A DNA stretch of 64,000 bases. Source: Blautia_A aquisgranensis (GTDB lineage: Bacteria; Bacillota; Clostridia; Lachnospirales; Lachnospiraceae). Under the pieces are notes generated by a model. It saw only the letters and a program-made list of their open reading frames with translations. It did no database searches and was not told the origin of the DNA. Made by a program: the position numbers and the translations under genes. Of this stretch, positions 7,051-15,735 are shown one piece after another; the first letter of the stretch is position 1, and every line of letters begins with the position of its first letter. The stretch lies in assembly GCF_040096615.1 (NCBI RefSeq), contig NZ_JBBMEJ010000008.1, forward strand, positions 62,001-126,000, written 5' to 3'.

Positions 7051-8796
7051 CTATGTCAGCAACTCAAACGTATGATACAGATCCACACGCCCATACCCCC
7101 ACTCCGGATTGGGGTACTGCATATTCTCCTCTCTTCGGGCTCCTCTTTGCAGATAATATTTCACACTGCTTCCCGTAAAAAACGGCTGATTGTTCCGTAT
7201 GATCGCCCATTCAAACAAAAGCGCTGCAATCCCGGACATCTGTGCTGCCGCAATACTGGTGCCAGAACGCACCCCAAATGCGCCTCTCATCAGCGGAGCC
7301 TTCACATTCACCCCAGGAGCAGCCAGATGGGGGGTCACCATTCCCGAAGGTGTGTACCCCCTTCCCGCCGCTATATAAAGACTTCCGTCCTTGTGCTGAT
7401 AAGCAGTTGCCGTGATACTGTTTCCCGCGTCTCCAGGTGCAGTGACGGTCGTATATGGCGATGGCTCCAGAAAATACGTATCCTGGGAGATCAGGCTTTC
7501 CACTGGAAGCCACATATGGAACTGCACATTCTGCCGGTTTCTGGCCTCCGTAAAAATCTTCCAGATACCCGCTGCCGGATGAAAAAAGCGCAGATATACA
7601 AGCGAATATCCTGTCTGTCTCTCGATCAGAATATAATTCACATACACCTTCGTCTCCACAAAAACGAAAGACAGCTCCTGTGTCCTTGCCCCCAGTGAAC
7701 TACTCACATCCAGGCTCTCCCCCGTTGGTGACTGAATGGAAATCTGATAGATCTCCGGCGGTTCTCCCCAGAATTCCAGTGTAAATCCCTGCTCCTTCTC
7801 CGCGATCCGAAGTTCTGTAGTGATCCGCCCTCTTCCCTGAGAAAAAAATCCGGTGCTGTGATTCCGGGTATTCCCCTCATTTCCCGCAGCCACAGATACA
7901 GACACCTGGGAAAAATTCGCCACATAATCCACATACTGGCTGAGTGCGTTTTTTCCCAGATGCGCGCCCTGGCTGCTGCCGATCCCAAGGCATATGGACA
8001 GCGGCATTCCAAGCTCCCTTGCCCATTTCATGGCAAAAGCCACCGCCATCATAAGGTCATTCTCCTGAAAAACCTCCGCATCCGGCGGATAAAGATAAAA
8101 ATTCCGAAGATACTGCTTTGCCTGTTTTACCTTAATAATAATCAGAGATGCCTCCGGTGCTGCTCCTGTGAAATTTTCTTCCAGAACCTGGTTTCCGGCG
8201 GCAATCCCGGCCAGTGCCGTTCCGTGTCCGTTGGTATCCTCTGACGGCACGATCCGGAGAGGTTCTTCCTCTTCCAGTGCCCGGTCAATATCCTTTTTTC
8301 GAAACAGCCGTCCGTATGGCACCTCCGCCCTGCTGTTTTCATCGCCTTCAAGCAACTGATCCCATAGATATTCGATCCTGGTTCCCCCTGCATTTCGAAA
8401 AACCGGATTCTGATAATCAATCCCCGAATCGATCACAGCTACAGCAGTTCCCCTTCCCCGCAGCTTCAGATAAGGATGATCGTGAAGCCTGGTAACGCCC
8501 GACGCTCCGGCTGCTTCCATATCCATATATGTATAGCATTTCGGAATGGAATTATAAGAAGTTCCAGTAACCTCCATCTCTCCCATATTTTCCAGCGGCA
8601 CATACAGGATTCCGAATATTTCATTGATTTCCTGAAAAACAGTTCCCGGAAAAAGCTCCATGGTATTTTTTACATTTTGCATGTATTTCACGATAAAATC
8701 CCCGAAGTGCTCACTTTGTGCCGGATTTTCCGGCTGCACTCCGGGGATTTCTTCCTGTGTTCCCATATATGGCTCAAAATCTTCTTTTTTCAGCAT
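7051..8796 (-). CDS. Subtilase-family serine protease (S8), Csp-like
   Basis: 581-residue S8 peptidase with a full catalytic triad: Asp in AVIDSGID (D123), His in NGHGT (H191) and Ser in SGTSIAA (about S514). A long insert of roughly 130 residues between His and Ser resembles the jelly-roll domain of clostridial Csp germination proteases. No classical signal peptide or membrane helix is visible, as in CspB. A role in spore germination (pro-SleC processing) is possible but the gene is not next to sleC. The ribosome site before the ATG at 8796 is weak (CAGG). Confidence 0.82.
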   Translation of the reverse strand: MLKKEDFEPYMGTQEEIPGVQPENPAQSEHFGDFIVKYMQNVKNTMELFPGTVFQEINEIFGILYVPLENMGEMEVTGTSYNSIPKCYTYMDMEAAGASGVTRLHDHPYLKLRGRGTAVAVIDSGIDYQNPVFRNAGGTRIEYLWDQLLEGDENSRAEVPYGRLFRKKDIDRALEEEEPLRIVPSEDTNGHGTALAGIAAGNQVLEENFTGAAPEASLIIIKVKQAKQYLRNFYLYPPDAEVFQENDLMMAVAFAMKWARELGMPLSICLGIGSSQGAHLGKNALSQYVDYVANFSQVSVSVAAGNEGNTRNHSTGFFSQGRGRITTELRIAEKEQGFTLEFWGEPPEIYQISIQSPTGESLDVSSSLGARTQELSFVFVETKVYVNYILIERQTGYSLVYLRFFHPAAGIWKIFTEARNRQNVQFHMWLPVESLISQDTYFLEPSPYTTVTAPGDAGNSITATAYQHKDGSLYIAAGRGYTPSGMVTPHLAAPGVNVKAPLMRGAFGVRSGTSIAAAQMSGIAALLFEWAIIRNNQPFFTGSSVKYYLQRGARREENMQYPNPEWGYGRVDLYHTFELLT

Positions 8797-8891
8797 AGCA
8801 GACCTGCTTTTGCCGTTTTCACAGACTTATGCGTAAACGGCCTGTCCATATGTCTGCTGTCGGATTGTTTTGTGGCAATGCAGACCTTCTC

Positions 8892-9665
8892 TTATCGTCC
8901 TGCCACTTTTGACGTACTTCTTTTCATCACCTGCACCAGAAGCAAAATTCCTGCAATTCCCGTAAAAATACTGATAAACTGAGAAGTTGAAAAAATCCCC
9001 ACACTTCCCCTGATGATGTCTCCTCTGAAAAATTCTATGATAAAACGTCCCATACTGTAGAAAATCAGATAGCAGGCTGTCACCTGACCGTCTGCTTTTT
9101 TATGACGGACGATCAGTATCAGCACCAGAAAATGCAGAAAATCCAGTCCGCTGGAGTACAGCTGTGTCGGAATCAGTGCTACATGATTCGGTGCATAAAC
9201 GGATTCCTGAAATGTAACCGATAAGATACCATGTGTCTCTTTTCCATAACAGCAGCCTGCCAGAAAACATCCGATCCGTCCAAAGCCCTGCGCCAGAGCC
9301 ACCGAAGGAAGCATCACATCTGCATATTTGAAAAACGTCAGTTTCCGGACTCTGCAATAAACAAGTCCTGTAAAAATTCCTCCGATGATACCGCCGAATA
9401 CCACAAATCCCGAACTTAAGGTTTCCAGCATAAATCCCGGATCCTCTATAATTGATCTCCATTCTGTGATCCAGAAAAGAAGCTTTGCCGCCAGGAATCC
9501 ACCAAGCAGGCACCACAGGATCATGGGAAAGATTTCATCGCTATCAAGCCCCTGTTTTCCGGCTCTGTATTCCGCGCTCAGACAGCCGGCAACGATTCCG
9601 ATGGCGATCATCAGACCGTAGCCATATACCGTAAATGGCCCTATGGTAAGAAGTTCGTTTTTCAT
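8892..9665 (-). CDS. lgt: Prolipoprotein diacylglyceryl transferase
   Basis: Membrane enzyme that transfers diacylglycerol from phosphatidylglycerol to the lipobox cysteine of prolipoproteins. It has about seven hydrophobic helices and the family signature in variant form, GFGRIGCFLAGCCYG, plus YSMGRFIIEFFRGD near the C-terminus. The ATG at 9665 overlaps the upstream stop as ATGA and has AGGAGG upstream; the longer frame from 9728 is not needed. 257 residues. It ends the DUF308/ureohydrolase/lgt operon. Confidence 0.9.
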   Translation of the reverse strand: MKNELLTIGPFTVYGYGLMIAIGIVAGCLSAEYRAGKQGLDSDEIFPMILWCLLGGFLAAKLLFWITEWRSIIEDPGFMLETLSSGFVVFGGIIGGIFTGLVYCRVRKLTFFKYADVMLPSVALAQGFGRIGCFLAGCCYGKETHGILSVTFQESVYAPNHVALIPTQLYSSGLDFLHFLVLILIVRHKKADGQVTACYLIFYSMGRFIIEFFRGDIIRGSVGIFSTSQFISIFTGIAGILLLVQVMKRSTSKVAGR

Positions 9666-10489
9666 CTGTCTCCTCCTGATGTCTTGTTTCCATACGCTTT
9701 CTCTTCTTCTGACAGAAAAAATTCCCACAGTCTGTCGTTGGCACGATCATTTAATTCACTGTTTTCGCCCTCTGTGGCATCACATTCTCCACAGATATCC
9801 ACTCCCAGGATTCCCGGCAGAATATATTCCTGTACATTTCGTTCTGTATCTGTCATTCCGGCACACTCTGATACAACCGCTTCCAGACACTGTAGCATGG
9901 TTTCCAGCTTCATATCTCCCTGGCTCCAGTTAGTATCTGCCTCCTCTTTGTTAAGAACATCTTTATCTATGGATATATAAAGAGGATTTTTTCCCACATG
10001 TGCTCTTACAAAATCCGGAATTTCCGCTTCGTCCATATCCAGAAGCTTCTCTCTGCTTAAAAAATCCACCTTCTCCCGAATCTCCGGCTCTACTCTGGAA
10101 AAAGCCTCTTCGTCCGGTCCTATGAGGATCACTTTTTTCAGCAAGGGAATCTCCATCAGGGAATCGTAGATCCAGCCGCCGCAGGAAAGCAGACCGCCAA
10201 ACGCAGGTGGCTGCATATCTGTATGATTGTCAAACACCAGAAGCTCAAAGGGATGAGAAATCTTTTCCAGCCAGATCCTTGTCATATAATGATAGTTTCC
10301 GGAATCAATAAAGTGAATTCCTCCACAGGAATACGGTCTGATGCGGCTGCGTATCTCATCCATCGCATCCGCATCACAGTAGCAGTTGGTTCCCGGAATA
10401 TCCCCGCATTCCACCCAGATCGGTTCTTTCGTCTTCCAGAACTGCTGATCCTCATATATCCCGGAAAAATCCATGATCAGTCTTTCCAT
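9662..10489 (-). CDS. Ureohydrolase (arginase)-fold protein
   Basis: 275-residue member of the arginase/agmatinase superfamily. Metal-ligand motifs are visible: FDNHTDMQ (the DxHxD motif), SIDKDVLN (the SxDxD motif, with the usual following DP replaced by NK) and a late GVDICGE. The true substrate is unknown; the divergent motif context argues against calling it arginase. Start at 10489 overlaps the DUF308 gene by 13 bases (an alternative ATG is at 10474). Translationally coupled to lgt by an ATGA overlap. Confidence 0.75.
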   Translation of the reverse strand: MERLIMDFSGIYEDQQFWKTKEPIWVECGDIPGTNCYCDADAMDEIRSRIRPYSCGGIHFIDSGNYHYMTRIWLEKISHPFELLVFDNHTDMQPPAFGGLLSCGGWIYDSLMEIPLLKKVILIGPDEEAFSRVEPEIREKVDFLSREKLLDMDEAEIPDFVRAHVGKNPLYISIDKDVLNKEEADTNWSQGDMKLETMLQCLEAVVSECAGMTDTERNVQEYILPGILGVDICGECDATEGENSELNDRANDRLWEFFLSEEEKAYGNKTSGGDR

Positions 10490-11526
10490 TCTTCCAGTTC
10501 CTCATCGTCTGAGCTGTTCAGGAGATCCTTCAGGCTGCCGCTCTTTACGACATCCTTTCCCACATCAAAAATACCCATCTCCGCACTCTCCGGCTCTTTT
10601 TCCCACCGGGTGTTATTGCTCTGCGCCTGCTGTTCTGCCAGTGACGCCATGGCTTCTCCGGTGTCGGTCTGTGCAGCGGTTTCATCCTCAGTATTCTCTG
10701 CAGATGTCTCCTCTGATGCAGCTACGTTCTCTGTCATATTCTCTATATCAGCGATATTTTCCGGCTGTCCATTCGATTCCTCAGATTTCTCTGTTTTTTC
10801 TTTCGACATCAGAAAGCTATTTTCGGAAACATCCGGCTGTTCATATTTTTTCGCTGCACTGCCAATGCTTTCACTATTTTCTTTGTACATTGGCACTGCG
10901 GTCTGATTTGTCTGTTCAGCCGCTGTTTCCGCTGTATTTCCATCTGTTTCGGACGCATTTTCCTTAGCTGCTTCGGCTTTTTTCGCAATCTTTCGAAGTC
11001 CAAGCTTCATGATAATAAAGAACACGATATCTGCCACACCATTGCACACCAGGATCCAGCCGGAAAAGATCAGAAGTGTCATGATCTTCGGGAATCTTCC
11101 GAACAGCATCACGATTCCCAGAGCAATAAAGATGAGACTGCCGATCAGCAGTACACTCCAGGTTTTCTGACCGCCTTTTTTCAGAAGGAAAGCTCCTTTA
11201 AATTTCCACAGACTGTCTACAAGCACAAAAGCACCCAGCATCCATGGAAGAAGCTTGATCACGATAGAAGGCGTCATAAAAAGAAATACGCCAAGCACAA
11301 AAACCATCACACCGCTCAGCAGATCCAGGATGGTCGCGGTCTCTTTTCCACGTATGTAAATATAGATATGATAAATGCCCGCTCCGATCAGGATCAGCCC
11401 GAATACGATCTTACAGATCACATCGACCGTCTGTGTGGGGATCAGGATCAGGCAGAGTCCCAGCAGTATATAAAATACCGATGAAACGATCTCTCCTTTT
11501 AGAATCTTGCTAATTTTTTCTCCCAT
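10477..11526 (-). CDS. DUF308/HdeD-family membrane protein with acidic tail
   Basis: The N-terminal ~190 residues contain six hydrophobic helices in three pairs, matching the DUF308/HdeD architecture. They are followed by about 150 hydrophilic residues rich in Glu, Ala, Ser and Asn that look disordered and end in SSDDEELEEWKD. HdeD proteins are linked to acid or stress resistance in enterobacteria, but no function is established for these clostridial versions. It is the first gene of the operon with the ureohydrolase-fold gene and lgt. Confidence 0.78.
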   Translation of the reverse strand: MGEKISKILKGEIVSSVFYILLGLCLILIPTQTVDVICKIVFGLILIGAGIYHIYIYIRGKETATILDLLSGVMVFVLGVFLFMTPSIVIKLLPWMLGAFVLVDSLWKFKGAFLLKKGGQKTWSVLLIGSLIFIALGIVMLFGRFPKIMTLLIFSGWILVCNGVADIVFFIIMKLGLRKIAKKAEAAKENASETDGNTAETAAEQTNQTAVPMYKENSESIGSAAKKYEQPDVSENSFLMSKEKTEKSEESNGQPENIADIENMTENVAASEETSAENTEDETAAQTDTGEAMASLAEQQAQSNNTRWEKEPESAEMGIFDVGKDVVKSGSLKDLLNSSDDEELEEWKD

Positions 11527-11601
11527 TTTTCTACCTCCTAATCATGCAATCAGTATAGCTCTTTTTCCCCTCTCAGTCCACCCGTAAAGTCTGAAAAAAG
11601 T

Positions 11602-11643
11602 ATAAAACAGCCTGAAGGATAACTCTTACTGTTCCTTCAGGCT
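11602..11643 (-). terminator. Terminator of the SASP gene
   Basis: 11-bp stem AGCCTGAAGGA / TCCTTCAGGCT (11609-11619 with 11633-11643), with GTTTTATAC and further Ts downstream on the minus strand. Confidence 0.8.
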
Positions 11644-11648
11644 GCTCC

Positions 11649-11837
11649 CTATTTCTTATGTTTCTTTTTTGTCATCAGACCACCGATCCGTCCGGTTTCC
11701 TTGGCTGAGAGACTCTTCCATCCATCCTTCAGCACTTTATCCAGTACTCCCATCTCGTCAGCGATCTCATATTTCAGTTTCTCCGCCTGGGAAAGCTTTC
11801 CTTCCAGGAATGCCTTCACTTCTTTCTCCTTGTTCAT
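11649..11837 (-). CDS. Small acid-soluble spore protein, alpha/beta type
   Basis: 62-residue protein with the two SASP landmarks: KLKYEIADEMGV, carrying the Glu-Ile/Ala region cut by germination protease, and the DNA-binding C-terminal part SAKETGRIGGLMTKKK. These proteins coat spore DNA and protect it from UV and heat. ATG 11837 with AGGAG upstream is preferred over 11852. It is monocistronic, with its own terminator; expression should be forespore-specific, although I did not identify a SigG promoter. Confidence 0.8.
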   Translation of the reverse strand: MNKEKEVKAFLEGKLSQAEKLKYEIADEMGVLDKVLKDGWKSLSAKETGRIGGLMTKKKHKK

Positions 11838-11909
11838 ATCCACACTCCTCATCTTTTTTATGAAGTATGGACATTTTTTGAAAAATTATACGACGCAGAG
11901 TACTTTTTC

Positions 11910-12101
11910 CTAGTCTCTTCCGTCCGGAATGATGATTGCAGCAATGATATAGGCCAGAATTCCTGCTCCGCCCATAAAGGTAACGATCACCCATACAAGA
12001 CGGACCAGTGTCGGATCAATATCAAAATATTCCGCAATACCTCCACAGACACCACACAACATACGGTTTACTGATGATTTGTAAAGTCTCTTGTTACTCA
12101 T
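11910..12101 (-). CDS. PspC-domain membrane protein
   Basis: 63-residue PspC-family protein: RLYKSSVNRMLCGVCGGIAEYFDIDPTL is the hallmark, followed by one strongly hydrophobic helix (residues ~34-56). PspC proteins act in envelope-stress sensing. Start ATG 12101 with GGGAGG upstream; it follows the DUF4097 gene closely in a four-gene PadR operon. Confidence 0.88.
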   Translation of the reverse strand: MSNKRLYKSSVNRMLCGVCGGIAEYFDIDPTLVRLVWVIVTFMGGAGILAYIIAAIIIPDGRD

Positions 12102-12118
12102 AATACATACCTCCCATT

Positions 12119-12985
12119 TCATACTTCTTGTTCAAACTCAACATTGACCTCACCCATTCCGCAATCCAGGCTGATCGTATTTTTGGCTCCTGCATTTTCA
12201 ATAGTTCTGCTGCCAGAAGTCAATGAAGTTTCCAATGCTCCGTCCACATCCAGGTTTCCAAGTCCACATTTCAGTTCATAGCTATAATCTGTATTTTTGC
12301 CCGCAAGTGAAAACTCCATGCTTCCCATGCCACATTCTCCTATTACATTCACAGCAGCAAGCTTCTCAATCTCCACGCAGCCCACACCTACTGCAATCTC
12401 TGCATTCTGTGCCGCCATACTTCCGGAATTCTCAAGCGTTCCGGCACCTACATTAATCTTCAGCTTATCAGTCTTAAAATCTCCGTCAAGTTCTATGGTA
12501 CCGGCTCCCATCTGAATATTCATATCCTGAAACTTCTTATTTGCAGGACAGGATATCTCGATCATACGATTCTTTACTTTCCTGTTGCTGCGGATCGTCA
12601 GACTGCCATTGCTGCTCCTGATTTCCACCTTATTATGATCTGTTCCGCTAACCTTCACCCGCACCTGCTCCTCATTCCAGATATTCAGAATAACTTCTTC
12701 ATATTTCAGGTCAAGAGAAATCTCAGATACATCCGATGCCCTGTAAGTTTTTATCAGACCGGAAACATCCGATTGCTCATCAGCTTCATCTTCAAAGTCC
12801 TCCTCATCCGATTCCTTCTCTTCCAGACGATTAGCAAAACTATGTCGCACCTGATTAAGTCCATTATCCAAAATACTGATATCCCCCATAGTCGCACCCA
12901 TACCGACGCCACCTGCAGTAAGTCCAAATCCCACTACTGCAAACACTACTGCCATAACAAGTATCACTTTCAGAAAACGCTTCAT
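12119..12985 (-). CDS. DUF4097-family surface/adhesin-like beta-strand protein
   Basis: 288 residues: an N-terminal signal-anchor helix (residues ~4-28), an acidic linker, then a C-terminal region of repeated short beta strands (GTIELDG, GAGTLEN, GVGCVEIE, GMGSMEF, GLGNLDVDG, GMGEVNVEF), the pattern of DUF4097 single-stranded beta helices. The domain presumably faces outside the membrane. The start overlaps the DUF1700 stop codon as ATGA. No enzymatic motif. Confidence 0.82.
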   Translation of the reverse strand: MKRFLKVILVMAVVFAVVGFGLTAGGVGMGATMGDISILDNGLNQVRHSFANRLEEKESDEEDFEDEADEQSDVSGLIKTYRASDVSEISLDLKYEEVILNIWNEEQVRVKVSGTDHNKVEIRSSNGSLTIRSNRKVKNRMIEISCPANKKFQDMNIQMGAGTIELDGDFKTDKLKINVGAGTLENSGSMAAQNAEIAVGVGCVEIEKLAAVNVIGECGMGSMEFSLAGKNTDYSYELKCGLGNLDVDGALETSLTSGSRTIENAGAKNTISLDCGMGEVNVEFEQEV

Positions 12986-13743
12986 ACTTTCTCCGCCTTT
13001 CTTCCGCTTATGATATTGCTGCAAAATCCTGTAAACTTCCGAAGTATCATTGGAAGCAGCTTACCTGCAAGCCATACCGTCAGTGCCAGTAAAAACAGTC
13101 CCAGTGCCATCATCAGGCATCCGATACCAACCGTAAGAATTCCTGCAGGCGGCATGGAAAAAGCAAGCGGAATTCCCACGATCACACACGCGATTGCAGC
13201 GATCACAAGTACAACTGATCCTGCTCCGACACAAAATGTCAGAAAAAACGGCAATAAAACTAACGTCACAAGGATCCCCAGTACTCCGCCAAACAGACCT
13301 TTTAACAAAGGTGCCGCAAAAACAAGTACGATCAGCGCCAGTATGACGCCTGCCTTATTCTGCTTCTTCTCTGCATGATAGCCTCGCTGTGCACGTCTCT
13401 CTCTCCTGCTTCCGGCTTTCTGATGTCTTTCATTCTTATTCGTTGTTTCCCGGAATGCTATTTCTGTATATTTGTCCGGCATATCATTCTCTTTTTTAAT
13501 TCTGGTGTCCTGGTATCCGTTCTCCGTATATTCGCTGTAATCTCCACTGTTCTCCTGAAGATCCGCCTTAATGATCGCGGCAACTTTCCCCGGGCTCCCA
13601 AGCTCCCGGATCACCTCACTCTCGTTCTCCTCGCCTGCATCGTCAAAATATTCCTCATAATATTCCATTGCTTCCTGCCGCTCGGTCTCTGAAATATCGA
13701 AAAGCAGCCTCTCAAGCTGTTCCATAAACTGCCTTCTGTCCAT
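12982..13743 (-). CDS. DUF1700 (HAAS-type) membrane protein
   Basis: 253 residues. The N-terminal ~60 residues (FMEQLERLL, EAMEYYEEYFDDAGEE, REIGSPGKVA-like) match the HAAS/DUF1700 cytoplasmic domain that is commonly coupled to PadR regulators; a basic linker and four or more hydrophobic helices follow. Start ATG 13743 has AAGGAG seven bases upstream and lies 2 bases after the padR stop. A TTG at 13749 is possible but less likely. Confidence 0.82.
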   Translation of the reverse strand: MDRRQFMEQLERLLFDISETERQEAMEYYEEYFDDAGEENESEVIRELGSPGKVAAIIKADLQENSGDYSEYTENGYQDTRIKKENDMPDKYTEIAFRETTNKNERHQKAGSRRERRAQRGYHAEKKQNKAGVILALIVLVFAAPLLKGLFGGVLGILVTLVLLPFFLTFCVGAGSVVLVIAAIACVIVGIPLAFSMPPAGILTVGIGCLMMALGLFLLALTVWLAGKLLPMILRKFTGFCSNIISGRKAEKV

Positions 13744-13745
13744 GT

Positions 13746-14063
13746 TCAAACTCCTTCCTCAAACATCCTGGTAATCTTGGATGAATAGATTCCCCATTCA
13801 CTTCTGTAAAGCTTCAGCTGTGCCGCACCCTTGTCAGTCAGCTTGTAATACTTCCGGTTTCTGCCTGCATATTCCATATTGTAGGCTTCCAGGCATTCAT
13901 CCTTCTGAAGTCTTCGAAGTACCGGATACAGCGTAGATTCTGAAACCTCCAGAACACTACGCACATCCTGAGTGATCTTATATCCATAAGTTCCATCTTT
14001 CTCCCTGGAAATAACAGCCAGAACGATTGCATCCAGGAGGGCAGCTCCTGTGTTAAATACCAT
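13746..14063 (-). CDS. PadR-family transcriptional regulator
   Basis: 105-residue winged-helix repressor: TYGYKITQDV then SESTLYPVLRRLQKDECLEAY (recognition helix and wing) and GRNRKYYKLTDKG are classic PadR features. It heads the operon padR-DUF1700-DUF4097-pspC, a common Bacillota arrangement where PadR represses its own operon. The inducer is unknown. A dyad overlapping the -10 region (14142-14163) is the likely operator. Confidence 0.92.
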   Translation of the reverse strand: MVFNTGAALLDAIVLAVISREKDGTYGYKITQDVRSVLEVSESTLYPVLRRLQKDECLEAYNMEYAGRNRKYYKLTDKGAAQLKLYRSEWGIYSSKITRMFEEGV

Positions 14064-14141
14064 CTGCTCACCTCTCTATAACGATCTGTATATTCTTTAT
14101 CCTTCATATAATAAAATATATAATATTATTTTCCAAGTAAT

Positions 14142-14171
14142 ACTATATATTGTATAATATAGTTTTGTCAA
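14142..14171 (-). promoter_or_regulatory. padR operon promoter with overlapping dyad
   Basis: TTGACA at 14171-14166 and TATAGT at 14147-14142 (18-bp spacing) on the minus strand. An inverted repeat ACTATAT-N8-ATATAGT at 14142-14163 covers spacer and -10, so a bound repressor would block polymerase. Confidence 0.7.
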
Positions 14172-14176
14172 TAGTA

Positions 14177-14205
14177 TTTAGAAAAATGTTCACATCCTTT
14201 ATAAT
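14177..14205 (+). promoter_or_regulatory. Promoter of the rsmF-like gene
   Basis: TTTAGA (14177-14182) and TATAAT (14200-14205), spacing 17. An inverted repeat with 8-bp arms, GCATTTTC / GAAAATGC, lies in the leader at 14233-14262 before the ribosome site. Confidence 0.55.
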
Positions 14206-14285
14206 GTTTTCAGAAATACCTAACGACTGTACGCATTTTCAATATTTCCGATCAGAAAATGCATACACACATTTATGGAGGAACT

Positions 14286-15713
14286 ATGACAGATTCAGAT
14301 AAAATAAAGACACTTCCGCTTCCTTTTTTGGAGCGGATGAAAGAAATGCTTGGAGACGATTATGACGCTTTTCTGAAAAGCTACGAAAATCCACGAACCT
14401 ACGGTCTCCGCGTAAATACAGCGAAGCTTTCCTGTCAGGAGTTTGAAGCGCTTTCACCTTTTAAGCTTCAGCCGATCCCGTGGATCTCAAACGGATATTT
14501 TTATAATGAGGAGAGCCGCCCGGCACGTTGTCCTTACTATCAGGCAGGACTTTACTATCTTCAGGAGCCAAGTGCCATGACACCTGCCTCCAGACTTCCT
14601 ATTGAGCCCGGAGATTTCGTTCTTGATCTCTGTGCAGCTCCCGGCGGAAAAGCTACCGCTCTCGGTGCTGCTTTAAATGATACCGGATTTCTGCTTGCCA
14701 ATGATATCAGCACATCCAGAGCCAGAGCCCTTCTCAGAAATCTGGAGCTTTTTGGTATCAAAAATATGCTCGTCACCGATGAAAAACCAGCCAAGCTTGC
14801 ACAGCGTTTTCCATCCTTTTTCAACAAGATTCTTCTGGACGCTCCCTGCTCCGGAGAAGGTATGTTCCGAAAGGAAGAAGCACTTGCCCGCGACTGGACT
14901 CCTGAAAAATCCGCTGAGCTTTCCGACATTCAGAAGGATCTTGTCCTGAAAGCTGCAGACATGCTTCGCCCCGGCGGAATGTTACTCTATTCCACCTGCA
15001 CCTTTGCACCATGTGAGGACGAAGAGGTTGTCGCTTATCTTCTCAGTGAACGGCCGGATATGGAGCTTATTGAAATGCCCGGATATGAGGGCTTTTCAGC
15101 GGGACGCCCGAAATTCGCCGGTGCTGCCGCCGCCTTCGATTCGGAGGAGCTTCGCAAATGTGTCCGTATTTTTCCACATAAAATGGACGGCGAGGGACAC
15201 TTTCTCGCCCTTTTCCGCAAAAAAGGAGACTCTCTTCCACCTGTTTTCCGCTCCTTAGAGAAAGGACCGGATAAAAATACCCGCAAATGGCTGGATGAAT
15301 TTTTTGCAGAGATCGGCTTAAAAACTCTCGGCGGACAGGAATTCGACTGGAACCGCGTGGAGGTCCGCAAGGATAAGGTCTACTATCATCTTCCTTTCCC
15401 TCTGGATCTTCGTGGCATTTCCTTTCTGAGAAACGGTCTGTATCTCGGCGATCTCAAGAAAAACCGCTTCGAGCCATCCCAGCCTCTGGCGCTGGCACTT
15501 CATAAAGGAGATATCGAAGCTACTATCTCCCTTTCCGTTTCCGATGAACGTATCACCCGCTATCTGAAGGGCGAAACTCTTAACATCGAACCGGATGAAG
15601 CTGCTCACAAAAAGGGCTGGCATCTTCTTTGTGCAGACGGCTATCCTGTCGGCTTCGGCAAACTTGTCAACGGAATCCTGAAAAACAAATATCCTGCCGG
15701 CTGGAGAGTGTAA
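14286..15713 (+). CDS. 16S rRNA m5C methyltransferase, RsmF/RsmB type
   Basis: 475-residue NOL1/NOP2/Sun-family RNA cytosine-C5 methyltransferase. Visible motifs: LDLCAAPGGK (SAM binding, near residue 117), LDAPCSGEGMF (motif IV, releasing cysteine) and LLYSTCTF (motif VI, catalytic cysteine). The C-terminal ~150 residues match the RsmF-type extension with a PUA-like domain. Start is ATG 14286 with GGAGG five bases upstream; the track-like longer frame from 14259 has no ribosome site. Its stop lies inside a hairpin shared with addA. Confidence 0.88.
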   Translation: MTDSDKIKTLPLPFLERMKEMLGDDYDAFLKSYENPRTYGLRVNTAKLSCQEFEALSPFKLQPIPWISNGYFYNEESRPARCPYYQAGLYYLQEPSAMTPASRLPIEPGDFVLDLCAAPGGKATALGAALNDTGFLLANDISTSRARALLRNLELFGIKNMLVTDEKPAKLAQRFPSFFNKILLDAPCSGEGMFRKEEALARDWTPEKSAELSDIQKDLVLKAADMLRPGGMLLYSTCTFAPCEDEEVVAYLLSERPDMELIEMPGYEGFSAGRPKFAGAAAAFDSEELRKCVRIFPHKMDGEGHFLALFRKKGDSLPPVFRSLEKGPDKNTRKWLDEFFAEIGLKTLGGQEFDWNRVEVRKDKVYYHLPFPLDLRGISFLRNGLYLGDLKKNRFEPSQPLALALHKGDIEATISLSVSDERITRYLKGETLNIEPDEAAHKKGWHLLCADGYPVGFGKLVNGILKNKYPAGWRV

Positions 15714-15735
15714 TCTCTCACAGCCGGATTTCTTT
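15696..15735. terminator. Bidirectional terminator covering both stop codons (rsmF-like and addA)
   Basis: Hairpin 15697-15727: CCGGCTG-GAGAG on the left, CTCTC-A-CAGCCGG on the right, with TGTAAT in the loop and T-rich sequence to the right. Both convergent genes stop inside it (15713 and 15718). Confidence 0.65.
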
